Of a DNA stretch of 64,000 nucleotides, positions 47,712 to 57,691 are shown one piece after another. A program made the position numbers and the translations under genes. The notes under the pieces were generated by a model. The model saw only the letters and a program-made list of their open reading frames with translations. It searched no databases and was not told where the DNA came from. Numbering within the stretch: the stretch's first letter is position 1; each line of letters begins with the position of its first letter. The DNA comes from an uncultured Cohaesibacter sp. (GTDB lineage: Bacteria; Pseudomonadota; Alphaproteobacteria; Rhizobiales; Cohaesibacteraceae). The DNA is taken from positions 62,001-126,000 of the forward strand of contig NZ_OY782507.1 in the NCBI RefSeq assembly GCF_963677725.1, given 5' to 3'.

Positions 47712-47773
47712 ATGACCCTTCTGGCCAGACCGGCCTTCGCCACATATGGATTTCCAAGTCAAGGACCAGACCC

Positions 47774-49444
47774 ATGTATCGTTATGACGAATTCGATGCC
47801 GCCTTTGTCAGCCAGCGCGTGGCGCAGTTTCGCAGTCAGGTCGCACGCCGTGTTTCAGGTGAGCTGACCGAAGATGAATTCAAGCCCTTGCGCCTGATGA
47901 ATGGTCTGTATTTGCAGCTTCATGCCTATATGCTGCGCGTGGCCATTCCCTATGGTTCGCTTAATAGTCGCCAGCTGCATCGTCTGGCTGACGTTGCCAC
48001 CAAATATGACCGTGGCTATGCGCACTTCACCACACGTCAGAATGTTCAATATAACTGGCCGTCCCTGTCGGACACGCCGGATATCCTTGAGGATCTGGCT
48101 GAAGTGGACATGCATGCGATCCAGACTTCGGGCAACTGCATCCGCAACGTGACAACGGATCATTTTGCCGGTGCCGCCCATGATGAAGTGGCTGACCCAC
48201 GGGTCTATGCGGAAATCATCCGCCAGTGGTCGAGCCTGCATCCAGAATTCAGCTTCCTGCCGCGGAAATTTAAGATTGCCATTAATGGGGCCAAACAGGA
48301 CCGGGCGGCAATCCGCGTCCATGATATTGGTCTGCAGCTGGTGCAATTGGCCGATGGCGGCGTCGGCTTTGATGTCTATGTCGGTGGCGGGCAGGGGCGC
48401 ACCCCGATGATTGCCAAGCTGGTGGCCGAAGGGATCGCCGAGCAGGATATCCTGAGCTATCTTGAAGCGGTGCTGCGCGTCTATAACCTTTATGGCCGCC
48501 GCGACAACAAATATAAAGCGCGCATCAAGATCCTCGTGCATGAGACGGGGCTGGAACAATTGCAGGCTGATATCGAAGCCGAATATGCTCATGTGAAATC
48601 GACCTTCCTGGATATCCCGAAGGAAGAGATTGAACGGATCGATGCTTATTTCGCCATGCCCAAGTTGCGCGATGCCTCAAAAGGCGCAGCAAAACTGGCC
48701 GAGACCCGCGCCCGGGACGCTGGCTTCTCCCAATGGGTGAGCCAGAATACCCATGGGCACAAGGTTTCCGATCATGTCAGCGTCACGGTCTCGTTGAAGC
48801 CCGTCGGTGGCGTGCCGGGGGATGCAACCGCCGAGCAGATGCATTTGGTGGCCGATCTCGCCAGCCAGTATGGCTATGATGAGGTGCGGGTCAGCCACGC
48901 GCAAAATCTGGTTTTGCCGCATGTGGCCAAGGACGATCTCTATGCAATCTATCAGGCGTTGGTGAGTGTTGATCTGGCCGAAGCCAATGTGGGGCTGGTG
49001 ACCGATATCATCGCTTGCCCGGGACTTGATTATTGCGCGCTGGCCAATGCTCGTTCCATCCCGATTGCGCAGGACATATCCAAACGGTTGGGAGCATTGG
49101 AACGCCAGAAGCAGATCGGCGATCTCAAGCTCAACATCTCCGGCTGCATCAATGCTTGCGGGCATCATCATGTGGGCCATATCGGCATTCTGGGTGTCGA
49201 TCGCAAGGGCGAAGAGCTTTATCAGATCACCCTTGGCGGATCATCGGATGAAAATACATCAATCGGCGCCATTCTGGGCCGTGGCTTCCCAGAAGCGGAG
49301 CTGACGGACGCCATCGAGGCGGTGATTGATACCTATATCGGGCTGCGTCTGTCTGACGACGAGCGTTTCATCGATGCCTATCGACGGGTCGGGCCGAAGC
49401 CTTTCAAGGAAGCGCTTTATCCGACCGACCAAAAAGCAGCGTGA
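47774..49444 (+). CDS. cysI: Assimilatory nitrite/sulfite reductase, hemoprotein type
   Basis: A 556-residue siroheme/[4Fe-4S] reductase that converts sulfite to sulfide. Two ferredoxin-like half domains and two catalytic halves are seen. The cluster ligands are Cys415 and Cys421 (ACPGLDYCALA) and Cys458 and Cys462 (SGCINACGHHH). Substrate contacts include HFTTRQNVQYNW. Context with APS reductase supports sulfite as substrate. Its stop is 7 nt before cysH. Confidence 0.94.
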   Translation: MYRYDEFDAAFVSQRVAQFRSQVARRVSGELTEDEFKPLRLMNGLYLQLHAYMLRVAIPYGSLNSRQLHRLADVATKYDRGYAHFTTRQNVQYNWPSLSDTPDILEDLAEVDMHAIQTSGNCIRNVTTDHFAGAAHDEVADPRVYAEIIRQWSSLHPEFSFLPRKFKIAINGAKQDRAAIRVHDIGLQLVQLADGGVGFDVYVGGGQGRTPMIAKLVAEGIAEQDILSYLEAVLRVYNLYGRRDNKYKARIKILVHETGLEQLQADIEAEYAHVKSTFLDIPKEEIERIDAYFAMPKLRDASKGAAKLAETRARDAGFSQWVSQNTHGHKVSDHVSVTVSLKPVGGVPGDATAEQMHLVADLASQYGYDEVRVSHAQNLVLPHVAKDDLYAIYQALVSVDLAEANVGLVTDIIACPGLDYCALANARSIPIAQDISKRLGALERQKQIGDLKLNISGCINACGHHHVGHIGILGVDRKGEELYQITLGGSSDENTSIGAILGRGFPEAELTDAIEAVIDTYIGLRLSDDERFIDAYRRVGPKPFKEALYPTDQKAA

Positions 49445-49451
49445 GGGCCCT

Positions 49452-50159
49452 ATGAGCGAGAGCAAAGCAATTCAAGGGCCTGATCAGGCTGGCATTGACA
49501 ATCTGAATGAAGCCTTCGGCTCCGAACCGCCGCAAGCGGTGTTGCGCTGGCTGGCCGGGCATGGCGGCAGAGAACAAGTGCCGCTTGTGTCTTCTTTTGG
49601 GGCGGATTCCGTTGTTCTGTTGCATATGATTTCCCAGATCGATCCGTCTTATCCGATCCTCTTCATCGATACAGGAAAGCACTTTTACGACACGCTGCAT
49701 TATCGCGACCAGTTGCGTGATCACTTCGGCTTGACCAATTTGCAGGCGGTAACGCCGGACCCGGACGACGTGAAGCAAAAAGATCCCAAAGGCGCTCTTT
49801 GGATCTTTAACCACGACGGGTGCTGCGACTTACGCAAGACCCTGCCGCTGGCCCGTGTGATGAAGCACTATTCGGGTTGGATCACGGGGCGGAAACGCTT
49901 CCAGACCAGTGATCGGGCCGATTTGAACCTGTTCGAGCTTGATGGGGACAAGATGAAAGTCAATCCACTGGCCTCCTGGGGGCCTGGCGATGTGGCTGCC
50001 TATATCAAGGAAAACAGCTTGCCCGGACATCCGCTCGTGCCGCGTGGCTATTTGTCGATTGGGTGTGCGCCGTGCACCAGCCCGGTCGAGGAAGGCGAAG
50101 ATGCGCGTGCCGGTCGTTGGAAGGGGTCCGACAAGACCGAGTGCGGATTGCATATCTGA
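49452..50159 (+). CDS. cysH: Adenylyl-sulfate (APS) reductase, [4Fe-4S] type
   Basis: A 235-residue reductase giving sulfite from activated sulfate. It has the paired Cys124-Cys125 (GCCDLRKTLPL) and Cys205-x2-Cys208 (GCAPCTSPV) that bind a [4Fe-4S] cluster and mark APS-specific enzymes rather than E. coli-type PAPS reductase. The catalytic Cys is in the terminal KTECGLHI. P-loop SFGADSVVLLHM is near residue 46. ATG at 49452 follows GAGGG. Part of the cys operon. Confidence 0.95.
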   Translation: MSESKAIQGPDQAGIDNLNEAFGSEPPQAVLRWLAGHGGREQVPLVSSFGADSVVLLHMISQIDPSYPILFIDTGKHFYDTLHYRDQLRDHFGLTNLQAVTPDPDDVKQKDPKGALWIFNHDGCCDLRKTLPLARVMKHYSGWITGRKRFQTSDRADLNLFELDGDKMKVNPLASWGPGDVAAYIKENSLPGHPLVPRGYLSIGCAPCTSPVEEGEDARAGRWKGSDKTECGLHI

Positions 50160-50176
50160 TTATATGAGGACTGACT

Positions 50177-50713
50177 ATGACAGCAGAAACCAATCAGCAT
50201 AGAACGCCTCTTTATAAAGACCGGGCGTTTCACGAAGACAAGTGGCAGATGTTGCAAAACGACCAGTCGCCTGCAGATATCGAGCGCCCCATTCTGGCCT
50301 TTGCCGAAGCCATCCGGTTGCTGGAATTGCGCGCCAACCTGCCACAATGCTTCGGCATATGCGTAGAGCCGGGTGACGATGTGGCAGCGCTTGAACCCTA
50401 TCTGGAGCGGATTGCCCTGATTGCGATTGCTTTTCCGGCATTCTCCGATGGGCGCGGGTTTTCGTCTGCGCGGTTGCTTAAGGAGCGCTATGGCTATACG
50501 GGCGAGATCCGTGCGGTTGGCCATTTCATTCTTGATCAGATGCCATTCCTTGAACGGTGTGGCGTCGACAGCTTCCTGATTTCCAGTGACAAGCTGCGGG
50601 CTGGCCTTGAGCGGGGCGAGTGGCCGGAGGTTACCAACTATTATCAACCAACCGCCCAAGAGGGCGACGCGCCAATTGCCAGCCGGAGCTGGTTGCGGCA
50701 AAAAAGGAGCTGA
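50177..50713 (+). CDS. DUF934 domain protein
   Basis: A 178-residue protein of the DUF934 family that accompanies cysI/cysH in proteobacteria. Conserved parts are IAIAFPAFSDGRGFSSARLLKERYG and VGHFILDQMPFLERCGVDSF. A role in sulfite reduction is inferred from context; its activity is not known to me. ATG at 50177 has GAGGA upstream. Last gene of the cluster. Confidence 0.92.
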   Translation: MTAETNQHRTPLYKDRAFHEDKWQMLQNDQSPADIERPILAFAEAIRLLELRANLPQCFGICVEPGDDVAALEPYLERIALIAIAFPAFSDGRGFSSARLLKERYGYTGEIRAVGHFILDQMPFLERCGVDSFLISSDKLRAGLERGEWPEVTNYYQPTAQEGDAPIASRSWLRQKRS

Positions 50714-51099
50714 AGTGCCTCTGGCGGCGATAAGGCTAGTTGCACTTTGGCTGTCAAAAAGATATCAGGACACCGGATCTCCATCGCAGATTTGCGTATG
50801 GGCCCTGTGACCAATGGTCGCGTGCGTCGCTTGATTGCTTTCGAATATATGAAGCTTTCATGAACTTTTTCCCTCGACGATGAGATCGGGTGATAAAGAT
50901 CAAGGTTTTTTCGGTCGCCTGACCATAGACAGGGCAAAGGCTGTTGTCGTCGTGTTGGAATGAAGTGAGATCATCTCGTTCGAGAGAGGACGCGCGCTCG
51001 CTGACAGTGCTTGCATTTTTAGAACATCCACGGCCGGTAGATAAAGCGCTTGAAGAATAAGCCGCTGGACTGGTTAGAGAATGACAAGAGGAGTTTGTT
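50714..51099. other. Intergenic region before fpr
   Basis: 386 bases. It contains an FNR/FixK-like palindrome at 50890-50903 and otherwise no ORF or RNA motif that I recognise. No terminator was found for the cys cluster. Confidence 0.5.
50890..50903. promoter_or_regulatory. Possible FNR/FixK-type box upstream of fpr
   Basis: GTGAT-AAAG-ATCAA matches nine of ten positions of TTGAT-N4-ATCAA. It lies 197 nt before the fpr start, rather far for a direct activator site. Confidence 0.3.
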
Positions 51100-51930
51100 A
51101 TGACGCAACAAGCCGAGGCCGTTGAAGCCCTTGCTGCGAGTAAATCGGTCTTCCCGATTCCGGCCAATGTGTTTGCCGAGACGGTGACCGAAGTCGAACA
51201 TTATACAGATCGTCTGTTCAAGTTCCGGATCACCCGTCCGGCATCCTTCCGGTTCCGCTCTGGCGAGTTTGTGATGATTGGCCTGCCCAATGCCGAGCGT
51301 CCGGTTTTTCGGGCCTATTCCATTGCCAGCCCGTCTTGGGATGAGGAAGTGGAATTCTACTCGATCAAGGTGCCTGATGGCCCGTTGACCGAGCATCTTC
51401 AGAAAATCCAGCCGGGTGATACCGTTTTGATGCGCAAGAAGCCGACCGGCACTTTGGTCAATGATGCGCTGATTCCGGGTAAGCGTCTTTACATGTTCTC
51501 GACCGGCACCGGGATTGCACCGTTTGCCTCGCTGATGCGCGATCCGGAAACCTATGAGAAATTTGATCAGGTGATCCTGACCCATACCTGTCGCGAAATT
51601 GCCGAGCTGAAATATGGCGAAGAGCTGTTCGAATTGTGCAAGACCGATCCGTTGATTGGTGAGTTTGCTGCTGAAAAGCTGGTTCTCTACAACTCGGTGA
51701 CCCGCGAAGATTACCCTCGCATGGGGCGCATCACCGATCTGATGACATCTGGCAAACTGTTTGAGGATCTTGGCGTGCCGCCAATCAATCCCGAAGCTGA
51801 CCGTGGGATGATCTGCGGGTCCATGGCGATGCTCAATGACACCAAGAAAGTGCTGGAAGATTTCGGCCTGGAAGAAGGCTCCAACGCCCGCCCTTCGACC
51901 TTTGTGGTTGAGCGTGCATTCGTTGACTAG
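51100..51930 (+). CDS. fpr: Ferredoxin/flavodoxin-NADP+ reductase
   Basis: A 276-residue FAD enzyme exchanging electrons between NADPH and ferredoxin or flavodoxin. FAD motif VFRAYSIASPSWDEEVEFYS is near residues 68-87; the NADP-binding STGTGIAPFASLMRD is near 134; the C-terminus VERAFVD is typical of the bacterial FPR type. Position next to the ferredoxin-dependent type sulfite reductase suggests it supplies electrons, though this is inference. Confidence 0.93.
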   Translation: MTQQAEAVEALAASKSVFPIPANVFAETVTEVEHYTDRLFKFRITRPASFRFRSGEFVMIGLPNAERPVFRAYSIASPSWDEEVEFYSIKVPDGPLTEHLQKIQPGDTVLMRKKPTGTLVNDALIPGKRLYMFSTGTGIAPFASLMRDPETYEKFDQVILTHTCREIAELKYGEELFELCKTDPLIGEFAAEKLVLYNSVTREDYPRMGRITDLMTSGKLFEDLGVPPINPEADRGMICGSMAMLNDTKKVLEDFGLEEGSNARPSTFVVERAFVD

Positions 51931-51952
51931 GCGAGCTGTTTGATTTGTAAGC

Positions 51953-51988
51953 AAAAAGGCTGGCACCATTATGGGCCAGCCTTTTTTT
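51953..51988. terminator. Bidirectional terminator between fpr and moeA
   Basis: AAAAAGGCTGGC / GCCAGCCTTTTTTT with a ~10-nt loop; A-run and T-run serve both convergent genes. Confidence 0.9.
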
Positions 51989-52006
51989 CGTTTCAAATGA
52001 TTTGGT

Positions 52007-53209
52007 TCACAGCCGGATGAACTGACAGGGTGATTGCGCGTCTTCGGCAGGCGCGAAGGGCTGACGGATCAAAAGGCAATCGGCGCGGGCAAAGCCTGCC
52101 AACATGGCGCTGTCCTGACCGGTAAACGGGGTGGCGATGAAGGTGCCTTGATCATCGCGGGAAAGGCTGGCCCGAAGATAGCTCTGGCGTTTGTCATTGG
52201 CGGTGACCGGGCCACCCAATTGGCCTGTTTCCACCAGCAGTGGATCCTTGTCGCCCTGCATGGCGCGGATAAGCGGGCAGAGAAAGAGGAGGGCGCAGAC
52301 CATCGAGGAAACCGGATTGCCGGGCAGCCCGATCACCTGCATGGCGTTAAGTTTTCCAGCCATCAGCGGTTTGCCCGGGCGCATCGCAATGCGCCAGAAA
52401 TCAAGCGCCATGCCAGCCTCAGTCAGCACGTCCTGCACCAGATCATGATCCCCCACAGAGGCGCCGCCGCTGGTCACCAGAATGTCTGCCCCGGCGTTGC
52501 GGGCTTCTTCCACCTTGGCAGCGATTGCCTTTTTGTCGTCACCGACAAGGCCCAGATCGACAATCTCGGCACCAGCCTCACGGGCCAGAGCCGCGACGCC
52601 GAACGTGTTCGATGCAACAATCTGTTCCGGGCGAGGATCTTCACCGGGCAACACCAATTCGTCGCCGGTGGCAAGGATTGCCACCTTGGGACGCTTGAGG
52701 ACCGTGACATCTGGGCGGTTCATTGCGGCGGCAAGCGCCAGACTGCCCGCATCCATCCGGGTGCCGGCCTTGAGCAGTACATCGCCCTGTTTGAAATCCA
52801 TGCCGACGGGTCGGATAAACTCACCCTCCTTGACCGCCTCCAATGCCATGACAAAGGCGCCATCACGCTCGGCATTTTCCTGAATGAGGATTGCATCGGC
52901 CCCTTGCGGCACCGGGGCGCCGGTGAAGATGCGCACGGCTTCCCAATTGTGCAGTTTGTCGGGAAAGAGGGTTCCGGCAGGCACTTCGCCAACCACTTGC
53001 AGCTTGGTTGGCAGTTCCTTGATGTTGGCGGCGCGCACAGCATAGCCATCCATCGCAGAGGCCGCGAAGGGGGGCTGGTCACGGTGGGCGGCGAGATCTT
53101 CTGCCAGAATGCGTCCATGGGCCTTTGTCAGAGGCAACACTTCTGAGCCAAGAGAGGGAATGGATGCGAGCAGGCGGCTTTGGGCTTCTTCAACCGGCAT
53201 CAAGGACAT
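52007..53209 (-). CDS. moeA: Molybdopterin molybdotransferase MoeA
   Basis: A 400-residue enzyme inserting molybdate into adenylylated molybdopterin. The N-terminal motif is QPPFAASAMDGYAVRA; the MoCF fold carries LVTSGGASVGDHDLVQ near residue 240 and AMRPGKPLMAGKL. C-terminal beta domain is complete. Start at 53209 (MSLMPVEEAQ) fits the family; the longer open frame upstream overlaps the end of moaC and is not used. It is 40 nt after moaC. Confidence 0.95.
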   Translation of the reverse strand: MSLMPVEEAQSRLLASIPSLGSEVLPLTKAHGRILAEDLAAHRDQPPFAASAMDGYAVRAANIKELPTKLQVVGEVPAGTLFPDKLHNWEAVRIFTGAPVPQGADAILIQENAERDGAFVMALEAVKEGEFIRPVGMDFKQGDVLLKAGTRMDAGSLALAAAMNRPDVTVLKRPKVAILATGDELVLPGEDPRPEQIVASNTFGVAALAREAGAEIVDLGLVGDDKKAIAAKVEEARNAGADILVTSGGASVGDHDLVQDVLTEAGMALDFWRIAMRPGKPLMAGKLNAMQVIGLPGNPVSSMVCALLFLCPLIRAMQGDKDPLLVETGQLGGPVTANDKRQSYLRASLSRDDQGTFIATPFTGQDSAMLAGFARADCLLIRQPFAPAEDAQSPCQFIRL

Positions 53210-53249
53210 GACAGACTTCTCTCTGATGGGGTTTGTGATGATGGGGGAT

Positions 53250-53735
53250 TTAGATGTCTGCCTGCCACGCCCCGGATTTGCCACCGGTCTTCTCCAACAG
53301 GCGCACCGCGTCGATCACCATACCCTTGTCGGCTGCCTTGGCCATGTCATAGATGGTAAGGCAGGCGATGGATGCGGCTGTGAGGGCTTCCATTTCGACA
53401 CCTGTCTGACCGGTCAGCTTGGCGGTGGCGGTGACGCGGATACCGGGCAGGTCGTCGATGATTTCGAATTCGACAGAGACCTTTGACAAGGCCAACGGAT
53501 GACAGAGCGGGATCAGCTCATGGGTCCGTTTTGCTGCCATGATGCCTGCGATGCGGGCTGTGGCCAGCACGTCGCCTTTCTTGGCCTGCCCCGACTGGAT
53601 CAGGTCGAGGGTTTCGCGCTTCATGCGGATCTGGCCGGATGCAACCGCAACGCGGGTTGTTGGCGCTTTGTCGGAGACATCGACCATGTGGGCTGCGCCG
53701 CTTGCGTCGATATGGGTCAGTTTGGCTTCGCTCAT
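53250..53735 (-). CDS. moaC: Cyclic pyranopterin monophosphate synthase MoaC
   Basis: A 161-residue enzyme of the first molybdopterin step, acting with MoaA. Conserved [19 protein letters not shown] and [11 protein letters not shown] stretches and [12 protein letters not shown] near the C-terminus are seen. Between trpC and moeA, an order typical of rhizobia. Confidence 0.96.
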   Translation of the reverse strand: MSEAKLTHIDASGAAHMVDVSDKAPTTRVAVASGQIRMKRETLDLIQSGQAKKGDVLATARIAGIMAAKRTHELIPLCHPLALSKVSVEFEIIDDLPGIRVTATAKLTGQTGVEMEALTAASIACLTIYDMAKAADKGMVIDAVRLLEKTGGKSGAWQADI

Positions 53736-53771
53736 CTGTTGATCCTCTCGTGCCTTAATGCGTTGCAGGCC

Positions 53772-54569
53772 CTAACGGGCCAACAGATCGCGGGTTGCCT
53801 TTGTCACATTATCCTGACGCATCAGGCTTTCACCAATCAAGAACGTTTCGATATTGGCCTTGCGGGCCAGCAAGGCGAGATCGTCCGGTGTGAAAAGACC
53901 ACTTTCGCCAACCAGCAGCTTGTCGTCCGGCACGCGCGGGGCGAGGTCGATCGAAGTTTGCAAGCTGGTCTCGAAGGTCTTGAGATTGCGGTTGTTGATG
54001 CCCAGCAGCGGCGATGTCAGATGCTCCAGCGCCCGATCAAGCTCATCGGCGTCGTGAACCTCGATCAGCACATCCATGCCCAGTGCGAAGGCGGTGTCTT
54101 CCAAAGCCTTGGCTTCATCATCGGACAGTGATGCCATGATGATCAGGATGCAGTCTGCACCCCATGCGCGGGCTTCATAGACCTGATAAGGCTCAAACAG
54201 AAAATCCTTGCGCAGAGCGGGCAGGGATACCGCATTGCGGGCAGCGATGAGAAAGTCCGGATGGCCCTGAAAACTTGGTGTATCTGTAAGGACCGACAGA
54301 CATGCCGCACCGCCATCCTCATAGGCTTTGGCGAGCTTTGGCGGGTCGAAGTCTGCGCGGATCAAGCCCTTTGAGGGGCTTGCTTTCTTCACCTCGGCGA
54401 TCAGGGCATAGCGACCTGCATCGACCTTGGCTTTCAGAGCATTATAAAAGCCGCGCACCTGCGCCTGATCGGCAATCTGTGCCTTGAGGTCATCAAGCGA
54501 CGTGATCGCCTTGGCTGCGGCGATTTCCTCGCGCTTATACAGTTCGATCTTTTTGAGAATGTCAGCCAT
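53772..54569 (-). CDS. trpC: Indole-3-glycerol phosphate synthase
   Basis: A 265-residue TIM-barrel enzyme of tryptophan synthesis. [46 protein letters not shown] and [11 protein letters not shown] are all family motifs. Start at 54569 ([16 protein letters not shown]) is canonical. It is 70 nt after trpD. Confidence 0.97.
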   Translation of the reverse strand: MADILKKIELYKREEIAAAKAITSLDDLKAQIADQAQVRGFYNALKAKVDAGRYALIAEVKKASPSKGLIRADFDPPKLAKAYEDGGAACLSVLTDTPSFQGHPDFLIAARNAVSLPALRKDFLFEPYQVYEARAWGADCILIIMASLSDDEAKALEDTAFALGMDVLIEVHDADELDRALEHLTSPLLGINNRNLKTFETSLQTSIDLAPRVPDDKLLVGESGLFTPDDLALLARKANIETFLIGESLMRQDNVTKATRDLLAR

Positions 54570-54639
54570 GGAGCGTGTCTCAGCCTGTATCTTGATGCTA
54601 TGTTTGGTCGGTCTGGATGGACCATTTCTTGACCGGTCT

Positions 54640-55656
54640 TTACGTGCGGTTGGAGATGTCCACCAGCTTTTTAAGCGCTGCAAGCGCCTTGCCGTTGTCA
54701 ATGATCTCTGCGGCCAGCTCAATGCCATCTGCGTAGGTTTCGGCCTTGTCTGCAATCAGGAGACCTGCGGCGGCATTCATCAGGACGATGTCGCGATATG
54801 GCCCTTTCTCCCCTTCGAGCAAGGCAATCAAAGCCTTGGCATTGTGGTCGCCAGTGCCGCCACGGATATCTTCGATGGTTGCCCGTTTGATGCCGACATC
54901 TTCCGGAGCGATAACGAATTCGGAGATTTTGCCATCTTTCAACTGTGCCACCTTGGTTTCGCCAAGGGTCGAGATTTCATCAAGGCCACCCGCACCATAG
55001 ACCACCCAGATGAATTCAGAACCCAGAGTCTTGAGCGTTTCAGCGAAATGAACCTGCCAATCAGGGGAGAATACGCCGATCAACTGACGTTTGACACCAG
55101 CGGGATTGGAGAGGGGGCCAAGCAGGTTGAAAATGGTGCGCACGCCCATTTCAACGCGGGTCGGGCCGACATAGCGCATGGTGGAATGATGGTTCGGTGC
55201 AAACATGAAGCCGATGCCAGCCTCTTCGATACACCGGCTGATGCCCTCGGGTGTCTGGGCAAGATTAACGCCCAGGCTCGACAATACGTCCCCCGAACCG
55301 GATAGTGAAGACAGGGCCTTGTTTCCGTGTTTGGCAACAGAGACGCCTGCACCTGCCATAATCATCGCAGCGCAGGTGGAAATATTGTAGGTTTTGGTGC
55401 CCGTGCCGCCGGTGCCAACAATGTCCACTGCGTCTGCGGGTGCGTCCACGCGGGTCATCTTGTTGCGCATCTGGTAGACCGCGCCGGTGATCTCGTCGAC
55501 GGTTTCGCCGCGAAGGCGCAGAGCCATCAGAAAGGCACCGATCTGGGACGGCGTGGCCTTGCCGCTCATCAAGATATCAAAGGCCTCAATGGCCTGATCA
55601 CGGCTGAGGCTCTTGCCATCGGCAACATGCGCCAGAAAGGGCTTTAAATCATCCAT
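54640..55656 (-). CDS. trpD: Anthranilate phosphoribosyltransferase
   Basis: A 338-residue enzyme joining PRPP and anthranilate. Substrate motifs are [17 protein letters not shown] near residue 78, [17 protein letters not shown], and [12 protein letters not shown] with [14 protein letters not shown]. The anthranilate synthase amidotransferase gene trpG, which often precedes it in this group, is not upstream here. Confidence 0.97.
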   Translation of the reverse strand: MDDLKPFLAHVADGKSLSRDQAIEAFDILMSGKATPSQIGAFLMALRLRGETVDEITGAVYQMRNKMTRVDAPADAVDIVGTGGTGTKTYNISTCAAMIMAGAGVSVAKHGNKALSSLSGSGDVLSSLGVNLAQTPEGISRCIEEAGIGFMFAPNHHSTMRYVGPTRVEMGVRTIFNLLGPLSNPAGVKRQLIGVFSPDWQVHFAETLKTLGSEFIWVVYGAGGLDEISTLGETKVAQLKDGKISEFVIAPEDVGIKRATIEDIRGGTGDHNAKALIALLEGEKGPYRDIVLMNAAAGLLIADKAETYADGIELAAEIIDNGKALAALKKLVDISNRT

Positions 55657-55810
55657 AACGCTCTCCAGAAAGTCCGGCTGATGCCGACAGTATCAAATGA
55701 TTGCTTTGGTCGGCCTGTTCTTATGGGAGGCCTTTTTAAGGTGGGTGTTCGGGGCACCTTGTTGATGTCCCGAACAGAAAGTTGTCCATGCAGTCGCCTG
55801 AAGGCGTGCC

Positions 55811-57691
55811 TTAGCGCGCGCCATTGACGATTTGCTGCATCATGGCTTCATTGATCGTGTAGCCGATGTCGCGCAAAATGACCTCGCTCAACTGGCCAAG
55901 CAGGTCGTTGCCAGCATTCTGGTTCAAGCGCTCCTTGAGGCTTGCGAGCTGAAGCGCATCAGCATCGAAGTCCGGCTCGGTGACCTTGGTGACCTCAAGA
56001 ATATATTGGGTCGTGCCGTCAACGGCGGTTGTCTTGTGGCCTTCGGGACCAATGAAAGCCTTCTGAATGGCAGCATTTGGCAATGCAGCGTTGCCTTGAC
56101 GGGCGACGTTGGACACGGTCTCAACGCTCAGGCCTTGCTCAGCGGCAACGTCTTCAAGGCTTTTGCCTGCCTCGATCTCTTTTAGGAACGCGGTGGCGCG
56201 GGCTGCATTGCGCGCTGCTCGTTCATCTTTTTTCCAAGCGGCGATCACGTCATCGCGGACTTCGTCCAGGCTCCGCTCGCGGCTTTCGATCACATCCTTG
56301 ACCATGAACCAGGCATAACCGGAATCCTTGATTTCCACCGGATCGGCTTCGAAATCAACGTCATTGTCAAAGACTGCTTTCAACAGTTCGGCCTGTGCTG
56401 GCAAATCGGTGACCTTGTCGCCGGACTGCAAGTCGCCTTTGGCAGAAATTGCGGTGACCGTTCTAAGAGGCAGTTTCATTTTGTCGGAAACTTCCTTCAG
56501 GGTGGAGCCACCGGCGCGCTCGTCCTCGACCTTGTCAAAGACGCTCAAGACTTCATCCTTGGCGCGGGAGGCGGCGATTTCCGCTTTCAGCTGGTCCTTG
56601 ATTTCCTCGAAGGGGGCAGCCTTTGAGGGCTGGGTCTTGGCATTGCGCAGCAGCAAGTAGCCAAAACGCCCCTTGATCACGTCCGACAGCTGACCTTCGT
56701 TGAGGGAGAAGATCGCATCGGCCGCGGCTTTTTCAGGAATTTCCGCCTTTGCGAGCAGGCCGAAATCAATATCGGCTTCTTTCAGATTGCGCTCGGTCAT
56801 GATGTCTTCATAGCTGGCACCATTGGCAATCTTTTCGGCGGCGGCTTTCGCATCCTCTTCGGAGCTGAAGAGGATTTGCTGCATCTGACGGCGCTCAGGC
56901 TGCACAAAACGGCTCTGGGCTGTTTCGTAATAATGCTTGGCGTCTTCGTCGGACACTTTCGATGCGTCCATGATGTCGCCCGGCTCAACCTTGAGCATTT
57001 CGAAGGTGCGATATTCCGGAGCGCGGAACGCGTTTTTGTTTTGCTCGAAATATTTGGTCAGATCGGTGTCAGATGGGTCTTCAATCTCGCCAATCGTGTC
57101 TTCCTTCATGGCCACATAAGCAATGTCGCGGGTCTCGAAACTGAAAGTGTTGAAGACTTTCAGAGCGGAGACGGGCAGGGTGGTCTTGCCTGTCAGACCG
57201 GCCGCCAACTGTTGGCGGATTTCAAGTTTTTCGCGATTGACCACATAGCGATCTTCCGTCGTGCCCGCATTGCGCAGGACGAGGTTCATCTGGTTGCGGT
57301 CAAATTTGCCCAAAGCCTGAAAGGCTGGTTCCTGAGCGATGCTCTTGGCCAGTTCCTTTGGAGACATGCCCATATTGAAGCGGCGGGCCAGATCGTTGAG
57401 AGATCCTTCTCCGATCATGCGACCGAGCACCTGATTGGGCAGGCCAAAGGCAGCCGTCTCGGCGCTCGTTAAGCGACGTCCCAACTGATTTGACAGTGCG
57501 TTGACTTCCAGAATCAGTGCGCTTTGATAATCGCGGCCATCAATTTCGGTTTCACCAACGGTTGCGACCGCGCCGCGACCGAAGTTGGAGAAAATGTCTG
57601 CGATGCCCCAGACCGCAAAACTCAGTACCAGAAGGCCCATCAGGATTTTGGCGACAAAACCCGAGGCCATCGAACGCATAGTTTCCATCAT
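55811..57691 (-). CDS. PpiD/SurA-like membrane-anchored peptidyl-prolyl isomerase
   Basis: A 626-residue protein with one N-terminal membrane anchor (about residues 12-34, VAKILMGLLVLSFAVWGIADIF), a long SurA-N/PpiD helical chaperone region and a central parvulin-like domain (about 255-355; RRQMQQILFSSEEDAKAAAEKI, GRFGYLLLRNAKTQP). A second helical/beta region follows to the C-terminus. Role: folding of exported proteins at the periplasmic side of the inner membrane. Start is ATG 57691 or 57688. Divergent from tpiA. Confidence 0.9.
   Translation of the reverse strand: MMETMRSMASGFVAKILMGLLVLSFAVWGIADIFSNFGRGAVATVGETEIDGRDYQSALILEVNALSNQLGRRLTSAETAAFGLPNQVLGRMIGEGSLNDLARRFNMGMSPKELAKSIAQEPAFQALGKFDRNQMNLVLRNAGTTEDRYVVNREKLEIRQQLAAGLTGKTTLPVSALKVFNTFSFETRDIAYVAMKEDTIGEIEDPSDTDLTKYFEQNKNAFRAPEYRTFEMLKVEPGDIMDASKVSDEDAKHYYETAQSRFVQPERRQMQQILFSSEEDAKAAAEKIANGASYEDIMTERNLKEADIDFGLLAKAEIPEKAAADAIFSLNEGQLSDVIKGRFGYLLLRNAKTQPSKAAPFEEIKDQLKAEIAASRAKDEVLSVFDKVEDERAGGSTLKEVSDKMKLPLRTVTAISAKGDLQSGDKVTDLPAQAELLKAVFDNDVDFEADPVEIKDSGYAWFMVKDVIESRERSLDEVRDDVIAAWKKDERAARNAARATAFLKEIEAGKSLEDVAAEQGLSVETVSNVARQGNAALPNAAIQKAFIGPEGHKTTAVDGTTQYILEVTKVTEPDFDADALQLASLKERLNQNAGNDLLGQLSEVILRDIGYTINEAMMQQIVNGAR

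Noticed and set aside
53210-53284. 25-codon upstream extension of moeA
   Set aside because: It overlaps the end of moaC and the residues do not look like the MoeA N-terminus; the ATG at 53209 fits the family.
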